Shown here: in pieces, positions 8,673-18,538 of the stretch | How the letters are laid out: each line of letters starts with the position of its first letter | How positions within the stretch are numbered: the first letter of the stretch is position 1 | Source of the DNA: Planctomycetota bacterium | GTDB lineage: Bacteria > Planctomycetota > UBA1135 > GCA-002686595 | DNA length: 64,000 nucleotides | Assembly (NCBI GenBank): GCA_016712565.1 | Contig: JADJQU010000006.1 | Location: forward strand, 248,001 to 312,000 | Reading direction: 5' to 3' | Notes under the pieces: model-generated | Database searches by the model: none | Told to the model about the DNA's origin: nothing | The model's input: the letters and a program-made list of their open reading frames with translations, nothing else | Made by a program: the position numbers and the translations under genes

Positions 8673-9938
8673 GTGCACAGCGACAAGACCTTTCCCTGTG
8701 CGCGCGCCTGCCGCGAAAGAGCCCACGCCGACCCTGGCGTCCCTTCCGCGCGCGGCCGTTGGCCAGCCCTCCTGGCCCTCGGCCTCTCGGTCCTTTTCTG
8801 CGGCACGGTCCTGGCCCAGTCGCAGGACGCCGTGCCGACCCAGGGCGGCGCCGCGGCTCCCGCGCCCAGCGTGCCCGCCGCCGAGGGTCTCCCCTTGGGG
8901 GCCGCGGGCGGCACCGACCAGCAGCTCTACGGGATCGATGACGGCACCACGGAGACCTCCCTGGGCCTGACCCTCGGTGGAACCCTGTGCTGGATGCAGA
9001 AGTTCGACACGCGCCCCCAGGCCGAGTTCGATCTCCTGAGCGAGATCCAGGTGGCCTACGGCTTCCCCGCGTTTCCCGGCTTCTGCGTGCCCAACGGAAC
9101 GACGGCCACCGTGTGCGTCTGGGAGGACCCCAACGACGACGGCGATCCCGTGGACGCCATCCTGCTGCGCCAGCAGGCGACCACGGTCCAGAACGCCGAC
9201 AGCCACTTCCTGAACCCCGTCGCCATTCCGGCGACCACCGTGGAGCGGACCTTCTTCGTCGGGGTCTTTCTCAAGCACCTGCAGAATCAGTTCCCGGCCT
9301 CCCGCGATGCGAACACGACCTCCCAAGGCCGGGCCTTCTTCCTCGGCACTGTCCTGCCCAACGGCGTGTTCGACCCGGCCAACCTGCTCGCCGCGGCGCA
9401 CACCCAGATCTTCTCCATGGACACCGCGGGCACTCCCCCCGGTTCCCTGAACAGCGTCTGGCGCCTGCGGGCCCTGGGGGATTCACCGCAGATCACGACC
9501 TACTGCACGCCCAAGGTGAACTCCTTGGGCTGCACGCCGCAGATCTCCCACACGGGTGTGCCGCGGGCCACCTCCTTCTTCGGGTTCGTGCTGCGCGGCA
9601 CCCAGGTGCGCAACCAGAAAGTGGGGCTTCTGCTCTACGGCACCACGGGGCGCGACAACCTGCCGTTCCAGGGAGGCTTTCTGTGCATGAGCGCGCCGCG
9701 GCGTCGCTCGGTGGCGCGCTCGTCGGGCGGCACGGCCTTGCCCACGAACGACTGCACGGGCGTGCTGGAGCTGGACATGAACGCCTTCGCCCACGGTGTC
9801 TACGGCGGCACGCCCAACGCCGCGCTGCTGGTCGCGGGCAACCTGGTCAATTGCCAGTGGTGGGGCCGCGACAACGGCTTCCCCGCGCCGAACAACAGCT
9901 CCCTGAGCGGGGGGCTGGAGTACCCCGTGTTGCCCTAG
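8673..9938 (+). CDS. Secreted protein with a Planctomycetota-type C-terminal domain
   Basis: 421 residues from a GTG. A signal peptide is visible after a basic stretch (ALLALGLSVLFCGTVLAQ, cleavage likely after the final Ala-Gln). The middle (residues 85-270) is a beta-rich segment with paired cysteines. The C-terminal 140 residues begin YCTPKVNSLGCTP and continue with GLLLYGTTG, PFQGGFLC, NDCTGVLELDMNAFA and CQWWGRDNGFPAPNN; I recall this block as a recurrent ending of secreted proteins in one Planctomycetota lineage. Its function is not known to me; an extracellular or surface location is inferred from the signal peptide and cysteines. It converges with the peptidase gene downstream with only 5 nt between the stop codons. 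The exact GTG start is uncertain. Confidence 0.75.
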   Translation: MHSDKTFPCARACRERAHADPGVPSARGRWPALLALGLSVLFCGTVLAQSQDAVPTQGGAAAPAPSVPAAEGLPLGAAGGTDQQLYGIDDGTTETSLGLTLGGTLCWMQKFDTRPQAEFDLLSEIQVAYGFPAFPGFCVPNGTTATVCVWEDPNDDGDPVDAILLRQQATTVQNADSHFLNPVAIPATTVERTFFVGVFLKHLQNQFPASRDANTTSQGRAFFLGTVLPNGVFDPANLLAAAHTQIFSMDTAGTPPGSLNSVWRLRALGDSPQITTYCTPKVNSLGCTPQISHTGVPRATSFFGFVLRGTQVRNQKVGLLLYGTTGRDNLPFQGGFLCMSAPRRRSVARSSGGTALPTNDCTGVLELDMNAFAHGVYGGTPNAALLVAGNLVNCQWWGRDNGFPAPNNSSLSGGLEYPVLP

Positions 9939-9943
9939 ACGGA

Positions 9944-12723
9944 CTAGGGGACGCGGCAGCCGTCCAGGTCCAGGCGCGTGGGCTGTCCGAGGCCCAGGAG
10001 GGTGAGCGAGGGTTCCACGGCCGCCGCGTCGCCCACGGCGAGCACGATCCACGCAGCCGGATCCAGATGCTCGCGCGCCAGCCGGTCGAGATCTCCCAGG
10101 GTCATGGAGGCGAGTTCCCGGGCGCGTCGCAGCGGGTAGTCGGCGGGCCAGCCGAACTTCTGGGCGTGGTCGGCGAAGGCCCGGCGCGCGTCCGAACTCT
10201 CCAATTGCATCGACAGCGACTGGCGCAGCGCCGTGCGCGCGAATTCCCATTCGTCCTGGCGCACCCCTTCGCGGATCGCGCGCAGTTCCTTCAGGATCTC
10301 GCCCGCGGCCGCGGCGGTGACCGAGGTCTCCACGGCGGCGGAGACCGTGAAGGCGCCGGGCAGGAGCCCGCCCGCGAAGTGCGAGCGCGCGCCATAGGTG
10401 TAGCCCTTGGACTCCCGCAGGTTCAGGTTGATGCGGCTGGAGAAGGAGCCGCCCAGCAGGTAGTTGAGGGCGCCGAGGCCGAAGTAGTCGCTGTGCGTGC
10501 TGGCCACCGAGAGCTGGCCCACGCGCAATTCGGTCTGGCGCGCGCCGGGCCGGTCGATCACGAACAGGCGCCGCGCGGGGGCCGTGCCGGTGGCCCCCGC
10601 GCCGGTGGGACCTTCGTCCAAGTGCAGCGCGTCATTCCCGGGCGCGGGGAGGCGCGCAACCAACCCCAGGGCGGAGCTCTCGGCCCGGGCCAGATCCCGC
10701 GGCGTGGCGATCGACAGGCGAGCGCCCCGCGCGTGGGCCCCGCGGCGGTGGAATTCGCGCAGGCGTTCCAGCGTCATGGCCCCCAGATCCACATCGCCGC
10801 TCACCGGGCTCCTGCCCAGGGGCGAATCCCCGTGGAGCAAGCGCGCGAAAGCCCGCGCCGCCACCGCCTGGGGTGCTCTCCGCGGGCGGCGATGGCCGTG
10901 CGGCGCTGCGTCAGCGTGCGCTCCAGGTCCTCGGGCGCGAAGCGCGGCTCCAGCGCCGCTTCGAACAGGAGTTCCAGAGCCGCGTCCAGGGAGCGCTCCA
11001 GCACGGCCAGGCTCAGGATCACCTCGTCGTCGCCGGCGCCGACGGCGAAGCTGGCCCCCAGGGCCTCCAGCCGGTCGGTGAACTCCAGGGTCGAGTGCCG
11101 GCGCGTGCCTTCCGAAAGCAGCGCGGCCGTCAGCGAGGCCAGGCCTGTCTCGGACTTCGATTCCGCCCGCCGGCCCATGGGGAGCGAGAGCGAAGCGCTG
11201 GCCCAGGGCGAGCGTGAAAAACGCACCAGCGCGGCGCGGGCGCCCTGGGCCGTGGCGCACAGGCGCACCTCGGGCAGCGTCGGTTCGGGAATGGGCTCGG
11301 GGTCCGGCGCCCGCGTCCTGTCGGGTTCGCCGTGGGTCGGCGCGGAATCCGCCCGCACGGGAGTTGCCTGCACGGGAGCGGAGGGGGGAGAGGATGGGGA
11401 GGCCGCCGCCGCGATCGGCCGGGCGGCCGCGGTCCCGGCGCGCCCCGCGCCGTCTTCCTCGGGCACGCAACACAGCACCGCCGCGGGCTTCGCCAGCAGG
11501 TAGCGGCCCAGCACGTCGCGCACGTGCTCGGCCGTCACCGCCCGCAGGCGCTCCAACTCGCGCCGTTGGTATCCGGGATCGCCCGTGAACAGGTCGAATT
11601 CCGCCAGGGAGGCGGCGCGACCGGCCACGGTCTCCAGGGAGCGCACGACGTCGGCCTCGCAGCGCGTCTTCATGCGCGAGAGTTGCCGGTCGTCCACGCC
11701 CTTGGCGAACAGGCTCGCGAGCAGGCCCCGCACCCGGTCTTCGAGTTCGGCCGTCGTGACCCCGGGCGACGCGCGCACGGTGATGTCGAAGCGGCCGGCC
11801 AGTTCCGCGGCCCAGTGACTCGCTCCCACGGCCCGCGCCAGGGTGGTCTCCACCATCAGGTCGCGGTCCAGCACCGCGGACTTGTTCTGGGAGAGCACCA
11901 TGGCGAGCAACTCCAGGGCCGCCGCGTCAGCGCTGAACTGGGGCGCCCCCGACCAGCACAGCGAGAGCTGGGGCAGGGCCACGCGGTCGGCGAGCACGGC
12001 GCGGCGTTCGCTCGCGAACCCCGAGTTCACCGGCGCCAGGGCCTCCACCGCAGGGCCCGGCGGCAGGGCCCCGAACCACTTCTCCACCAGCTCGAAGGCC
12101 CGCGCGGGACGCACGTCGCCCGCCACGCACAGGGTGGCGTTGTTCGGTCCGTACCAGCGCCGGAAGAACGCGGCCACGTCCTCCAGGGTCGCGGCCCCGA
12201 TGTCCTCCATGGAGCCGATGGGCAGCGAGTGGTAGGGGTGGGAAGCCGGGAACAGGAGCGCCGCCAGGGTCTCGGCGACGCGGCCGTAGGGCCGGTTGTC
12301 GTAGTTCTGCCGGCGCTCGTTCATCACCACGTCGCGCTGGTTGTCGAGCTTCGCCTGGGTCATGGCCGGCAGCAGGAACCCCATGCGGTCCGATTCCAGC
12401 CACAGCGCGAGCTCCAGGTGATTCTGCGGGAGCGTCTCGTAGTAGACCGTCCGGTCCAGGCTCGTGGTCCCGTTCAGGGAGCCGCCCGCCGAGTGGATGG
12501 CCTTGAAGTGGCCGCCCTCCGGCACGTGGGCCGAGCCCTGGAAGAGCATGTGCTCGAACAGGTGCGCGAAGCCGGTGCGGCCGGGCTCCTCGCGGGCACT
12601 GCCCACGTGATAGGCCACCTGGACGGCCACCAGCGGATCGGATCGATCCTCGTGGACGACCACACGCAGCCCGTTGGGCAGCGTGCGCTTCTCGAAGCGG
12701 ATGTCGATCGAATCGTCGGACAA
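9944..12723 (-). CDS. M16 family zinc peptidase, two-domain (apparent frameshift)
   Basis: The first half reads from a TTG at 12723 in one frame and the second half in another. The join lies at about 10870-10873, where one extra C in a C4 run (minus strand) would make a continuous protein of about 926 residues. The N-terminal domain has the inverted zinc motif HLFEH (residues 54-58) plus the downstream metal ligand region NERRQN, as in pitrilysin/processing-peptidase enzymes. The second M16 domain lacks HxxEH and has the usual YTYGARSHF-like fold motif, so it is the inactive partner. A Pro/Ala-rich linker separates them. No signal peptide is evident at the TTG, so the N-terminus may extend differently. 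Because both halves are fully conserved around the break, a base-calling error is more likely than gene decay. Either way it is not an intact frame as given. Confidence 0.85.
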
Positions 12724-13010
12724 GGGAAAGGGCCAGTGTCCCGCCTGGGCCTGGTGCTTGCAATCCGGGATCCCTGGAACGAGCGAGCGAGGGCGCGGCG
12801 GGCGGGCCCCCGGCGAGTCGACCCGAGCGCTCGCGCGTCGCGGTCCAGGCCGCGGCGGTTCTGCAAACCGCCCGGCGCGCGTCCCTCCGCGGCGAAAACG
12901 GGCCCGGGCCGTGCCCGGAGGACCCCGGTGACGTGGGACGCTGGCGCCCGCGCCGCCGGATTGACACTCTCAGCATTCCTGCCCCGCGACGAAGGGTCCC
13001 GCACCACTCG

Positions 13011-15494
13011 ATGTCCACAGTCCCCACTTCCCCCATGAGCGCCCCGGAGATTTCGCGGTCCTGTTCCCCACGCAAGCCGTCACCCGCCGCGGCGCCTGCC
13101 TGGCTGCGCGCGGCCCTGGTCCTCTGCGCGGCCAGTGCCGCGGCGCTGGCCCAGACCTCGCCGGAGGCCCACCTCGGCCACCCGGTCGGCGCCGACTTTC
13201 ATCTGCCCGATTGGCAATCGGTGTCCGCCTGGTATCGGGACCTCGACTCGGCCTCGGCGCGGGTCGAGCTCGAATCGGCGGGCACGACCACCGACGGCCG
13301 TGAGTTCCTGGTCTGCGTGGTGGGGAGCGAGGCCAACCTGGCGCGCCTCGAGGCCTTGCGCGAGGACGCCCGTCGCATCGCGGACCCCCGCGGCCTGTCC
13401 GCCGAGCGCGCCGACGAACTGGCCAGGTCGGCGGTGCCGGTGGTGATGATCTCCAATGCGATGCACTCCACCGAGGTGGCCGCGCCGCAGTTCTCGATGG
13501 AACTGTGCTGGAAGCTCGCCACCAGCGAGGCCGAACCCTGGAAGAGCGTGCGCGAGAAGGCCCTGGTCGTGATCCTGCCCTGCACCAATCCCGACGGCCT
13601 CGACATCGTGGCCCACTGGTATCGGGACAGCGTGGGCAAGTCCTTCGAGGGCGGTTCGCCGCCCTGGCTCTACCAGCACTACGCGGGCCACGACAACAAT
13701 CGCGACTGGTTCATGCTGAGTCTCGCCGAGACGCGCATCGTCTCGAGCCTGCTCTACGAGCGCTGGCACCCCCAGGTCTATTGGGACGTCCACCAGCAGG
13801 GCTCCTTCGCCGAGCGCATGTTCGTGCCTCCCTTTCGCGATCCCCTGGATCCGCACCTCGATCCGACGGTGATGGGGGCCATCGATCTCGTGGGCACGCG
13901 AGCAGCCCTGGACATGACCGCCCGGGGGCTCAAGGGCGTGGCGAGCGGCGTCTCCTTCGACATGTGGTGGCACGGCGGCAACCGCAACGTGCCCGTGCGC
14001 CACAACATCATCGGACTGTTGACCGAGGCCGCTTCGGCCAACCTGGCGAGCCCCCTGTGGGTGCCCGCCGATCGCCTGCGGGCGCCCTCCGGGCTGGCGC
14101 GCTACGGGCCCTCCAATCGATTCCGCGACCCCTGGCCGGGCGGTTGGTGGCGCGTGCGCGACATCATCGACTACGAAATGGCCTTCGCCGAGTCGCTGCT
14201 CGGCGCCGTGGCGCGGGAACCGCAGCTCTACACGCGCACGGTGCTGGAGGCCGCGCGCAGGACCTGTGAACTCGGCCCCAGCCAGGGCTACCCCGAGGCG
14301 TGGGTGCTGCCGGCCTCCAACGCGGACACCAACGCCCAGGTGCGACTGTGCGAGTCCTTGATGCGCACGCAGGTCGAGGTGCTGCGCGCCGCCGCGCCCT
14401 TCGAGGCCGACGGACGCAGCTTCGGGGCCGGTTCCCTGGTGATCCCCCGGGGCCAGCCCGCCTGGCGCCATGTCCACGACCTGTTCGACGTCCAGCACTA
14501 TCCCGGCGACGAGCCGCCCTACGACGTGGCCGGCTGGACCCTGCCCGCGTTGATGGGGCTGGAGGCCGTGGCCGTGCGCACGCTCCCCGCGGGCCCCCGC
14601 GTGCGGATCACGCGCTACGGCGAAGCCAAGGCCGACCCCGAGGAGGGCGACAACCCGCGCGAACTCGACGACATCGACAAGTGGCGCGCGGTGTTCTCTC
14701 AGCTTTCCACGGGCGCCGCCGCCCTGGCCGCCTCCGGCGAGTCCCCGTCCCGCAAGCCGCGCCTGCCGCGGGTGGCCGTCTACAAGCCCTGGACCGCCAG
14801 CATGGACGAGGGCTGGCTGCGTTGGACGCTGGAGTACTGCGGCCTCGAGTACCGTTCGGTGGACACCGACGAACTGCGGACGGGCGCGTTGCTGGAGCGC
14901 TTCGACGTGCTGGTCCTGCCCGACGTGTCGAGGGACCACCTCGACGACGGCCGCGAGCCCGGCTCGGTGCCCGAGGAGTACGCGGGCGGACTGGGCCGCG
15001 AGGGCCGTCTGGCGGTGGAAACCTTCGTGCGCGGGGGCGGCCGCATCGTCTGCATCGGCCGCGCGTCCCTGTGGGCCGTGGATCTGTTCCAACTGCCCCT
15101 CGAGGACGCCGCCCACGGCAAGGCCGCGGGCGATTTCTCCTGCCCCGGCAGCGTGTTGCGCGCGCGCCTGGAGCCCGTCCAGGGCGACTCCCTGGCCCCG
15201 CCCTCGGCCAGGGACGGCTTCCTCTTCTTCTCCGGCGGCTTTGCCTGGAGCGTCCCCGAATCGAAGGCCAAGGAGGCCTCGGGCATCGTCACGCTGGCCC
15301 GCTACGCCGAACACGATCTGCTCTACTCCGGATGGATCCGCAGCCCCGCGACCATCGAGGGCAAGTCGGCCTGGGTGCGCGCCGACATCGGCAAGGGCCG
15401 CGCGCAGTTGTTCGGCTTCAGCCCCTATTACCGCAGTTGGTCCCAGGCCAACTTCCACTGGCTCTTGCGGGCGATCATGGACCTGCCCCAGTGA
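13011..15494 (+). CDS. Secreted M14-type zinc carboxypeptidase
   Basis: 827 residues from the ATG at 13011; longer in-frame starts add only Arg-rich sequence. A signal peptide follows a polar N-terminal stretch (AALVLCAASAAALAQ). The zinc motif HSTE (His152, Glu155) and a later WDVHQQGS (His261) are the expected M14 metal ligands, with DNNRDWF in between. Downstream are a long C-terminal region with a Glu/Asp-rich segment and a Rossmann-like or glutamine-amidotransferase-like part (VYKPWTASMDEGW, GGGRIVCIG), seen in large M14-like peptidases of environmental bacteria. It probably removes C-terminal residues from peptides in the periplasm or outside the cell. The last 4 nt overlap the next gene (GTGA), implying cotranscription. 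Confidence 0.85.
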   Translation: MSTVPTSPMSAPEISRSCSPRKPSPAAAPAWLRAALVLCAASAAALAQTSPEAHLGHPVGADFHLPDWQSVSAWYRDLDSASARVELESAGTTTDGREFLVCVVGSEANLARLEALREDARRIADPRGLSAERADELARSAVPVVMISNAMHSTEVAAPQFSMELCWKLATSEAEPWKSVREKALVVILPCTNPDGLDIVAHWYRDSVGKSFEGGSPPWLYQHYAGHDNNRDWFMLSLAETRIVSSLLYERWHPQVYWDVHQQGSFAERMFVPPFRDPLDPHLDPTVMGAIDLVGTRAALDMTARGLKGVASGVSFDMWWHGGNRNVPVRHNIIGLLTEAASANLASPLWVPADRLRAPSGLARYGPSNRFRDPWPGGWWRVRDIIDYEMAFAESLLGAVAREPQLYTRTVLEAARRTCELGPSQGYPEAWVLPASNADTNAQVRLCESLMRTQVEVLRAAAPFEADGRSFGAGSLVIPRGQPAWRHVHDLFDVQHYPGDEPPYDVAGWTLPALMGLEAVAVRTLPAGPRVRITRYGEAKADPEEGDNPRELDDIDKWRAVFSQLSTGAAALAASGESPSRKPRLPRVAVYKPWTASMDEGWLRWTLEYCGLEYRSVDTDELRTGALLERFDVLVLPDVSRDHLDDGREPGSVPEEYAGGLGREGRLAVETFVRGGGRIVCIGRASLWAVDLFQLPLEDAAHGKAAGDFSCPGSVLRARLEPVQGDSLAPPSARDGFLFFSGGFAWSVPESKAKEASGIVTLARYAEHDLLYSGWIRSPATIEGKSAWVRADIGKGRAQLFGFSPYYRSWSQANFHWLLRAIMDLPQ

Positions 15495-16084
15495 GACCCG
15501 CCATCCCGTGGACCCGCGGGCTCCTCGCGGTGCTGCTGCTCTCCGCCTCGACCGCCTGTCTGCAGACGCTGGAGCTCCCCTCCGCGATGCGGGGGCCCGC
15601 CGAGGAAGAGCCCGGGCAGATGGACCTGCGGCGCGAGTACTGGGACGGCGGGCCGTCCCCACGGGAGCTGCGGAGCGAGGTCGAGGGCCTCGTGTTCCGC
15701 GGCGGAAAATTCCAGAAGCACGGCCGCGAGCGCGCCTACTTCCGCGGCGGCGGTCTGGAATTCGAGCGCCACTGGGTGCGCGGCCTGCCCGCGGGCCTGT
15801 GGCTGGCCTGGTGGGAGAACGGGACCCAGCGTTCGGAGTGCCTGTTCACCACCGACGGTGGGGAGAGCGAAATGCGCTTCTGGCACGCGAACGGCGTGCT
15901 GGCGGCCCACGGCCCCGCGATCCACGGCCGGCGCACGGGGTTTTGGCAGTTCTTTCGCGAGGACGGTTCCCTGGAATCCGAGGGCCTGCTGCTGGACGGC
16001 CTGCGGGAAGGGGAGTGGCGCTTCTTCGACGACTGCGGCGGGCCGGAGGAGCCCCTGCGCTTCTCCCGCGGCGTGCGCCAGTAG
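15491..16084 (+). CDS. Putative lipoprotein with MORN-variant repeats
   Basis: 197 residues from a GTG that overlaps the preceding stop codon by 4 nt. A short basic N-terminus and hydrophobic helix end in STAC, a plausible lipobox with the acylated Cys at about residue 21. The rest contains spaced units of the pattern G-x-W-x-x-[WF]-x-x-[NED]-G, for example GLWLAWWENG, MRFWHANGV, GFWQFFREDGS and GEWRFFDDCG. These are MORN-variant repeats of the type found in YwqK-like proteins. Such repeats form extended beta hairpins; no enzymatic activity is implied. Translational coupling to the upstream carboxypeptidase suggests that both act in the envelope. Function unknown. Confidence 0.7.
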   Translation: MRPAIPWTRGLLAVLLLSASTACLQTLELPSAMRGPAEEEPGQMDLRREYWDGGPSPRELRSEVEGLVFRGGKFQKHGRERAYFRGGGLEFERHWVRGLPAGLWLAWWENGTQRSECLFTTDGGESEMRFWHANGVLAAHGPAIHGRRTGFWQFFREDGSLESEGLLLDGLREGEWRFFDDCGGPEEPLRFSRGVRQ

Positions 16085-16184
16085 GTCCCCGCGCCGGGCT
16101 CGGCACCGCGCCTGAACCAGGGCCCCTCAGCTCGCGGCCCGGGAGCGCGCGCGAAGCGGCGGCAGAGGCCCTTTCGCCGGGCGG

Positions 16185-16637
16185 CTAGCCGAACTCGGCC
16201 TCGGTGCGGCGGGCCTGTGCGTCGATGACCTGCTGCCCGTGGAGTGGACCCGAGCCGATCCCCGGGCAGCGGGCGCGCACCTGGGTCTCCCAGACTTCGC
16301 GCTGCAGGTTCGAGCGCCAGAAGGGCCAGGTGCGGCACTGCATGGGCCTGACCGGGTAGATGCGGCAGCGGGACTCGGGGTCCAGGAAGGGACAGGCGGG
16401 CTGGTCCATGCGCAGCGTGGGATGACATCCCGGTGCCTTCTCGCACCAGCGCTCCAGGAACTCCGCGCGGGAAATTCCGAGGAAGGCGGGGATGCTCTCC
16501 AGGTCCCGGGGCGAGAGATTCACGAAGGCGTACTGGCCCTGGTTCCGGCAGCAGTTGCCGCACTGGGTGCAGGCGAAGCGCAGACCTTCCGCGTACCACG
16601 CCGGGTCGCCGGCTTCAGCGTCGGCCCCCTCGCTCAC
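16185..16637 (-). CDS. YkgJ-family cysteine cluster protein
   Basis: 150 residues. The GTG at 16637 overlaps the stop codon of the upstream toroid gene by 4 nt (GTGA), which fixes the start and shows coupling. The N-terminal CTQCGNCC and later conserved cysteines (GCHPTLRMDQPACPFLD, SRCRIYPVRPMQCRTWPFW) are the hallmark of the YkgJ/UPF0153 zinc- or iron-binding cluster family. The biochemical role of this family is not established; some members sit with oxidoreductases or methyltransferases. There is no signal peptide, so a cytosolic location is likely. It converges with the MORN lipoprotein gene; the 100-nt gap between them holds no recognisable element. Confidence 0.85.
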   Translation of the reverse strand: MSEGADAEAGDPAWYAEGLRFACTQCGNCCRNQGQYAFVNLSPRDLESIPAFLGISRAEFLERWCEKAPGCHPTLRMDQPACPFLDPESRCRIYPVRPMQCRTWPFWRSNLQREVWETQVRARCPGIGSGPLHGQQVIDAQARRTEAEFG

Positions 16638-17800
16638 TTGCCGCTCTCCGGGGCCTGGAGTTCCGTCCAGCGCGCGGGCAGGGTGGCCTTCTCCTCCAGC
16701 AGGGCAAGAATCGCCATGGACGTGCCGTAGTTTCTCGTGCGCGGAAACACACGGTCGTTCCAGGTGCCGTCCGCGGCGCGCGTGGCGAGCAGCGCCTGCA
16801 GCATGCGCTCCCGCAGCGGGGCGCGGGCACCCTCGGGCAGACATTCGATCGCCTGGGCGGCGTGGGCGTGCGCGTAGTAGAAGTAGTAGGGGGCGATGCC
16901 GTAGGGGCCCTCGTGGGTGCCCGGCCGGCCGCGGCGCGCCGCGAGATCGTCCCAGTGATCGAAGAACTGGAGCGCCGAGCCCCGCAGGCGGTCCAGCGAG
17001 GAGCCGCCCAGGAGCCACAGCGTGCTCTCACAGGCCGCCGAGCGCCCCGCGGAGCCCGCCAGGGAAGCGGTCACCGCTCCCGACATGCCCAGCCCGTCGG
17101 GTTCGTCGGCGCCGCCGGAGTACACGAAGGCGCCGTCGCCGTGGCGCGCGCACTCCAGCGAGCGCCGGGCCCGCAGGAACAGCCCGTCGGGCACCTCCAA
17201 CCCCTGGGAGCGCGCAAGCAGCAGGGCCTGCACCACCGGGGCGGTGACGAAGCTCGCCGGCGCGCGGTGGTTGGCGTAGTTCCAGCCTCCGCCCGGGATC
17301 TCCTCGCCGGCCAGGACCTGCACCAGCTTCGGCCGCCACTGTCGTGCGGCCGCGTCGTCCGGCCCAAGACAGCCCGCCGCCTCGAGCTCGCACAAGAAGG
17401 CGAGGGCGTAGGCGTGGCCCCAGACGCGGACGTCGTAGGCGTCCCGGCTCGAGGGAGCCATCGAGGGATGGTCGAGCAGCTCCAGGACCGCCGCCGCTCC
17501 GCGCCGGATCGCCGCGCGCGCACCCTCGTGCTCGGGCGCGGCCTTCAAGAGCGCGGTGGCGACGATGCTCGTGCCGCCGACCCGGTAACCCACGGGGATC
17601 TCACCCTGCACGCGATACACGCCCTCGTAGGGCCACTCGCCGTGCTCCTGGAGCGGGAGCAACTGCTCCACCGCCGCGCGGACAAGCTCCGCCCGCGGAG
17701 GAGGCGTCGGCGATACGGGCGCGGGTTTCGCGGCGGCGGGCGCCGGCGCGGGCCCCTGGAGCCCGAGGAGCGCGCAGAACACGAGGGCCGTTGGCTGCAT
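16634..17800 (-). CDS. Exported alpha/alpha-toroid (prenyltransferase/squalene-cyclase-like) protein
   Basis: 388 residues. The ATG at 17800 has a strong Shine-Dalgarno (GGAGG) and is followed by a short signal peptide (MQPTALVFCALLGLQG) and a Pro/Ala-rich linker. The body has helical repeats with GG-x-W/Y motifs (HGEWPYEG, GGGWNYANHR, DGAFVYSGG, DGTWNDRVF) like the alpha/alpha-barrel of prenyltransferase and squalene-hopene cyclase families. No DxDD cyclase motif is visible and the protein is exported, so it is unlikely to be a classical cyclase; a binding or scaffolding role is as plausible. The downstream YkgJ gene is translationally coupled to it. A TAGGCT hexamer about 50 nt upstream could be its -10. 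The fold call is moderate; function is unknown. Confidence 0.65.
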   Translation of the reverse strand: MQPTALVFCALLGLQGPAPAPAAAKPAPVSPTPPPRAELVRAAVEQLLPLQEHGEWPYEGVYRVQGEIPVGYRVGGTSIVATALLKAAPEHEGARAAIRRGAAAVLELLDHPSMAPSSRDAYDVRVWGHAYALAFLCELEAAGCLGPDDAAARQWRPKLVQVLAGEEIPGGGWNYANHRAPASFVTAPVVQALLLARSQGLEVPDGLFLRARRSLECARHGDGAFVYSGGADEPDGLGMSGAVTASLAGSAGRSAACESTLWLLGGSSLDRLRGSALQFFDHWDDLAARRGRPGTHEGPYGIAPYYFYYAHAHAAQAIECLPEGARAPLRERMLQALLATRAADGTWNDRVFPRTRNYGTSMAILALLEEKATLPARWTELQAPESGK

Positions 17801-17912
17801 GGAATCCTCCGGGGCGGGCGGGCAGGGCAGGGGGACGACGGCGGCGGAGCCTAGCACGGCCATGGAACAGGGACACCCCGGCCCGTCCAGGGGCGCGCGG
17901 CCCGGAGATTCC

Positions 17913-18389
17913 TCAGTACGGCACGCGGCGGGGATTGGCATTCCAGGCGCGGAAGGGCTCGTTCGCGCGCGCGGCCAGGGCGCGTTCGATGGGCAGCCGC
18001 CGCTGGGTCAGGGGCAACTGGACCTCGCGGTAGAGCAGGTCGTCGTCGAACCCCGCCGCGGCCGCGTCGGCGCGCGTGGCGCAGAACACGATGCGTTGGA
18101 CCCGTGCCCACCAGGCCGCGGCGAGGCACATGGGGCAGGGTTCGCAACTCGTGTAGAGCACGGCCCCGGGCAGCGCGTGGCTTCCGCTCCGGGCGCAGGC
18201 GGCGCGCAGGGCGATCACTTCGGCGTGGGCGGTCGGGTCGCGGTCGGTGGTGACGCGGTTCGTGCCCTCGCCCAGCAGGACCCCGTCGCGGGCCACCACG
18301 GCTCCGAAGGGGCCGCCGTCACCCGAGCCGGAGCCCAGCGCCAAGTCCAGCGCCCGGGCCAAGAATTCCGCATCGCGCTGGGTGTCCAT
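17913..18389 (-). CDS. Nucleoside/guanine deaminase family protein
   Basis: 158 residues. The zinc site of the cytidine/deoxycytidylate deaminase superfamily is intact: HAEVIAL (His55, proton-shuttling Glu57) and SCEPCPMC (Cys82 and Cys85). Length and the GPFGAVVARDGV segment fit the guanine deaminase / tRNA adenosine deaminase-like branch rather than the cytidine deaminases. It would hydrolytically deaminate a purine base (guanine to xanthine) or a related substrate; the exact substrate is uncertain. The ATG at 18389 is preceded by a purine-rich stretch. It is divergent from HMG-CoA reductase with 149 nt between the starts, and no functional link is obvious. Confidence 0.85.
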   Translation of the reverse strand: MDTQRDAEFLARALDLALGSGSGDGGPFGAVVARDGVLLGEGTNRVTTDRDPTAHAEVIALRAACARSGSHALPGAVLYTSCEPCPMCLAAAWWARVQRIVFCATRADAAAAGFDDDLLYREVQLPLTQRRLPIERALAARANEPFRAWNANPRRVPY

Positions 18390-18538
18390 CCCCCTCATCC
18401 TGCATCGCGCCGCCGCCCGACAACAGCCCCCCCGCGGGCGATCGGGCCGCGGCCGCCGGGATTCCCTTGTTCCCGCGAGCCAGGGAATGCGCCGGGGCGC
18501 CCACGGCGTCAGACTGCGGGGAGGACCGAGAGCAGAGC

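Noticed and set aside
12961..12966. TTGACA as a -35 box for the M14 peptidase gene
   Set aside because: No matching -10 box lies 16-18 nt downstream, so it was not called a promoter.
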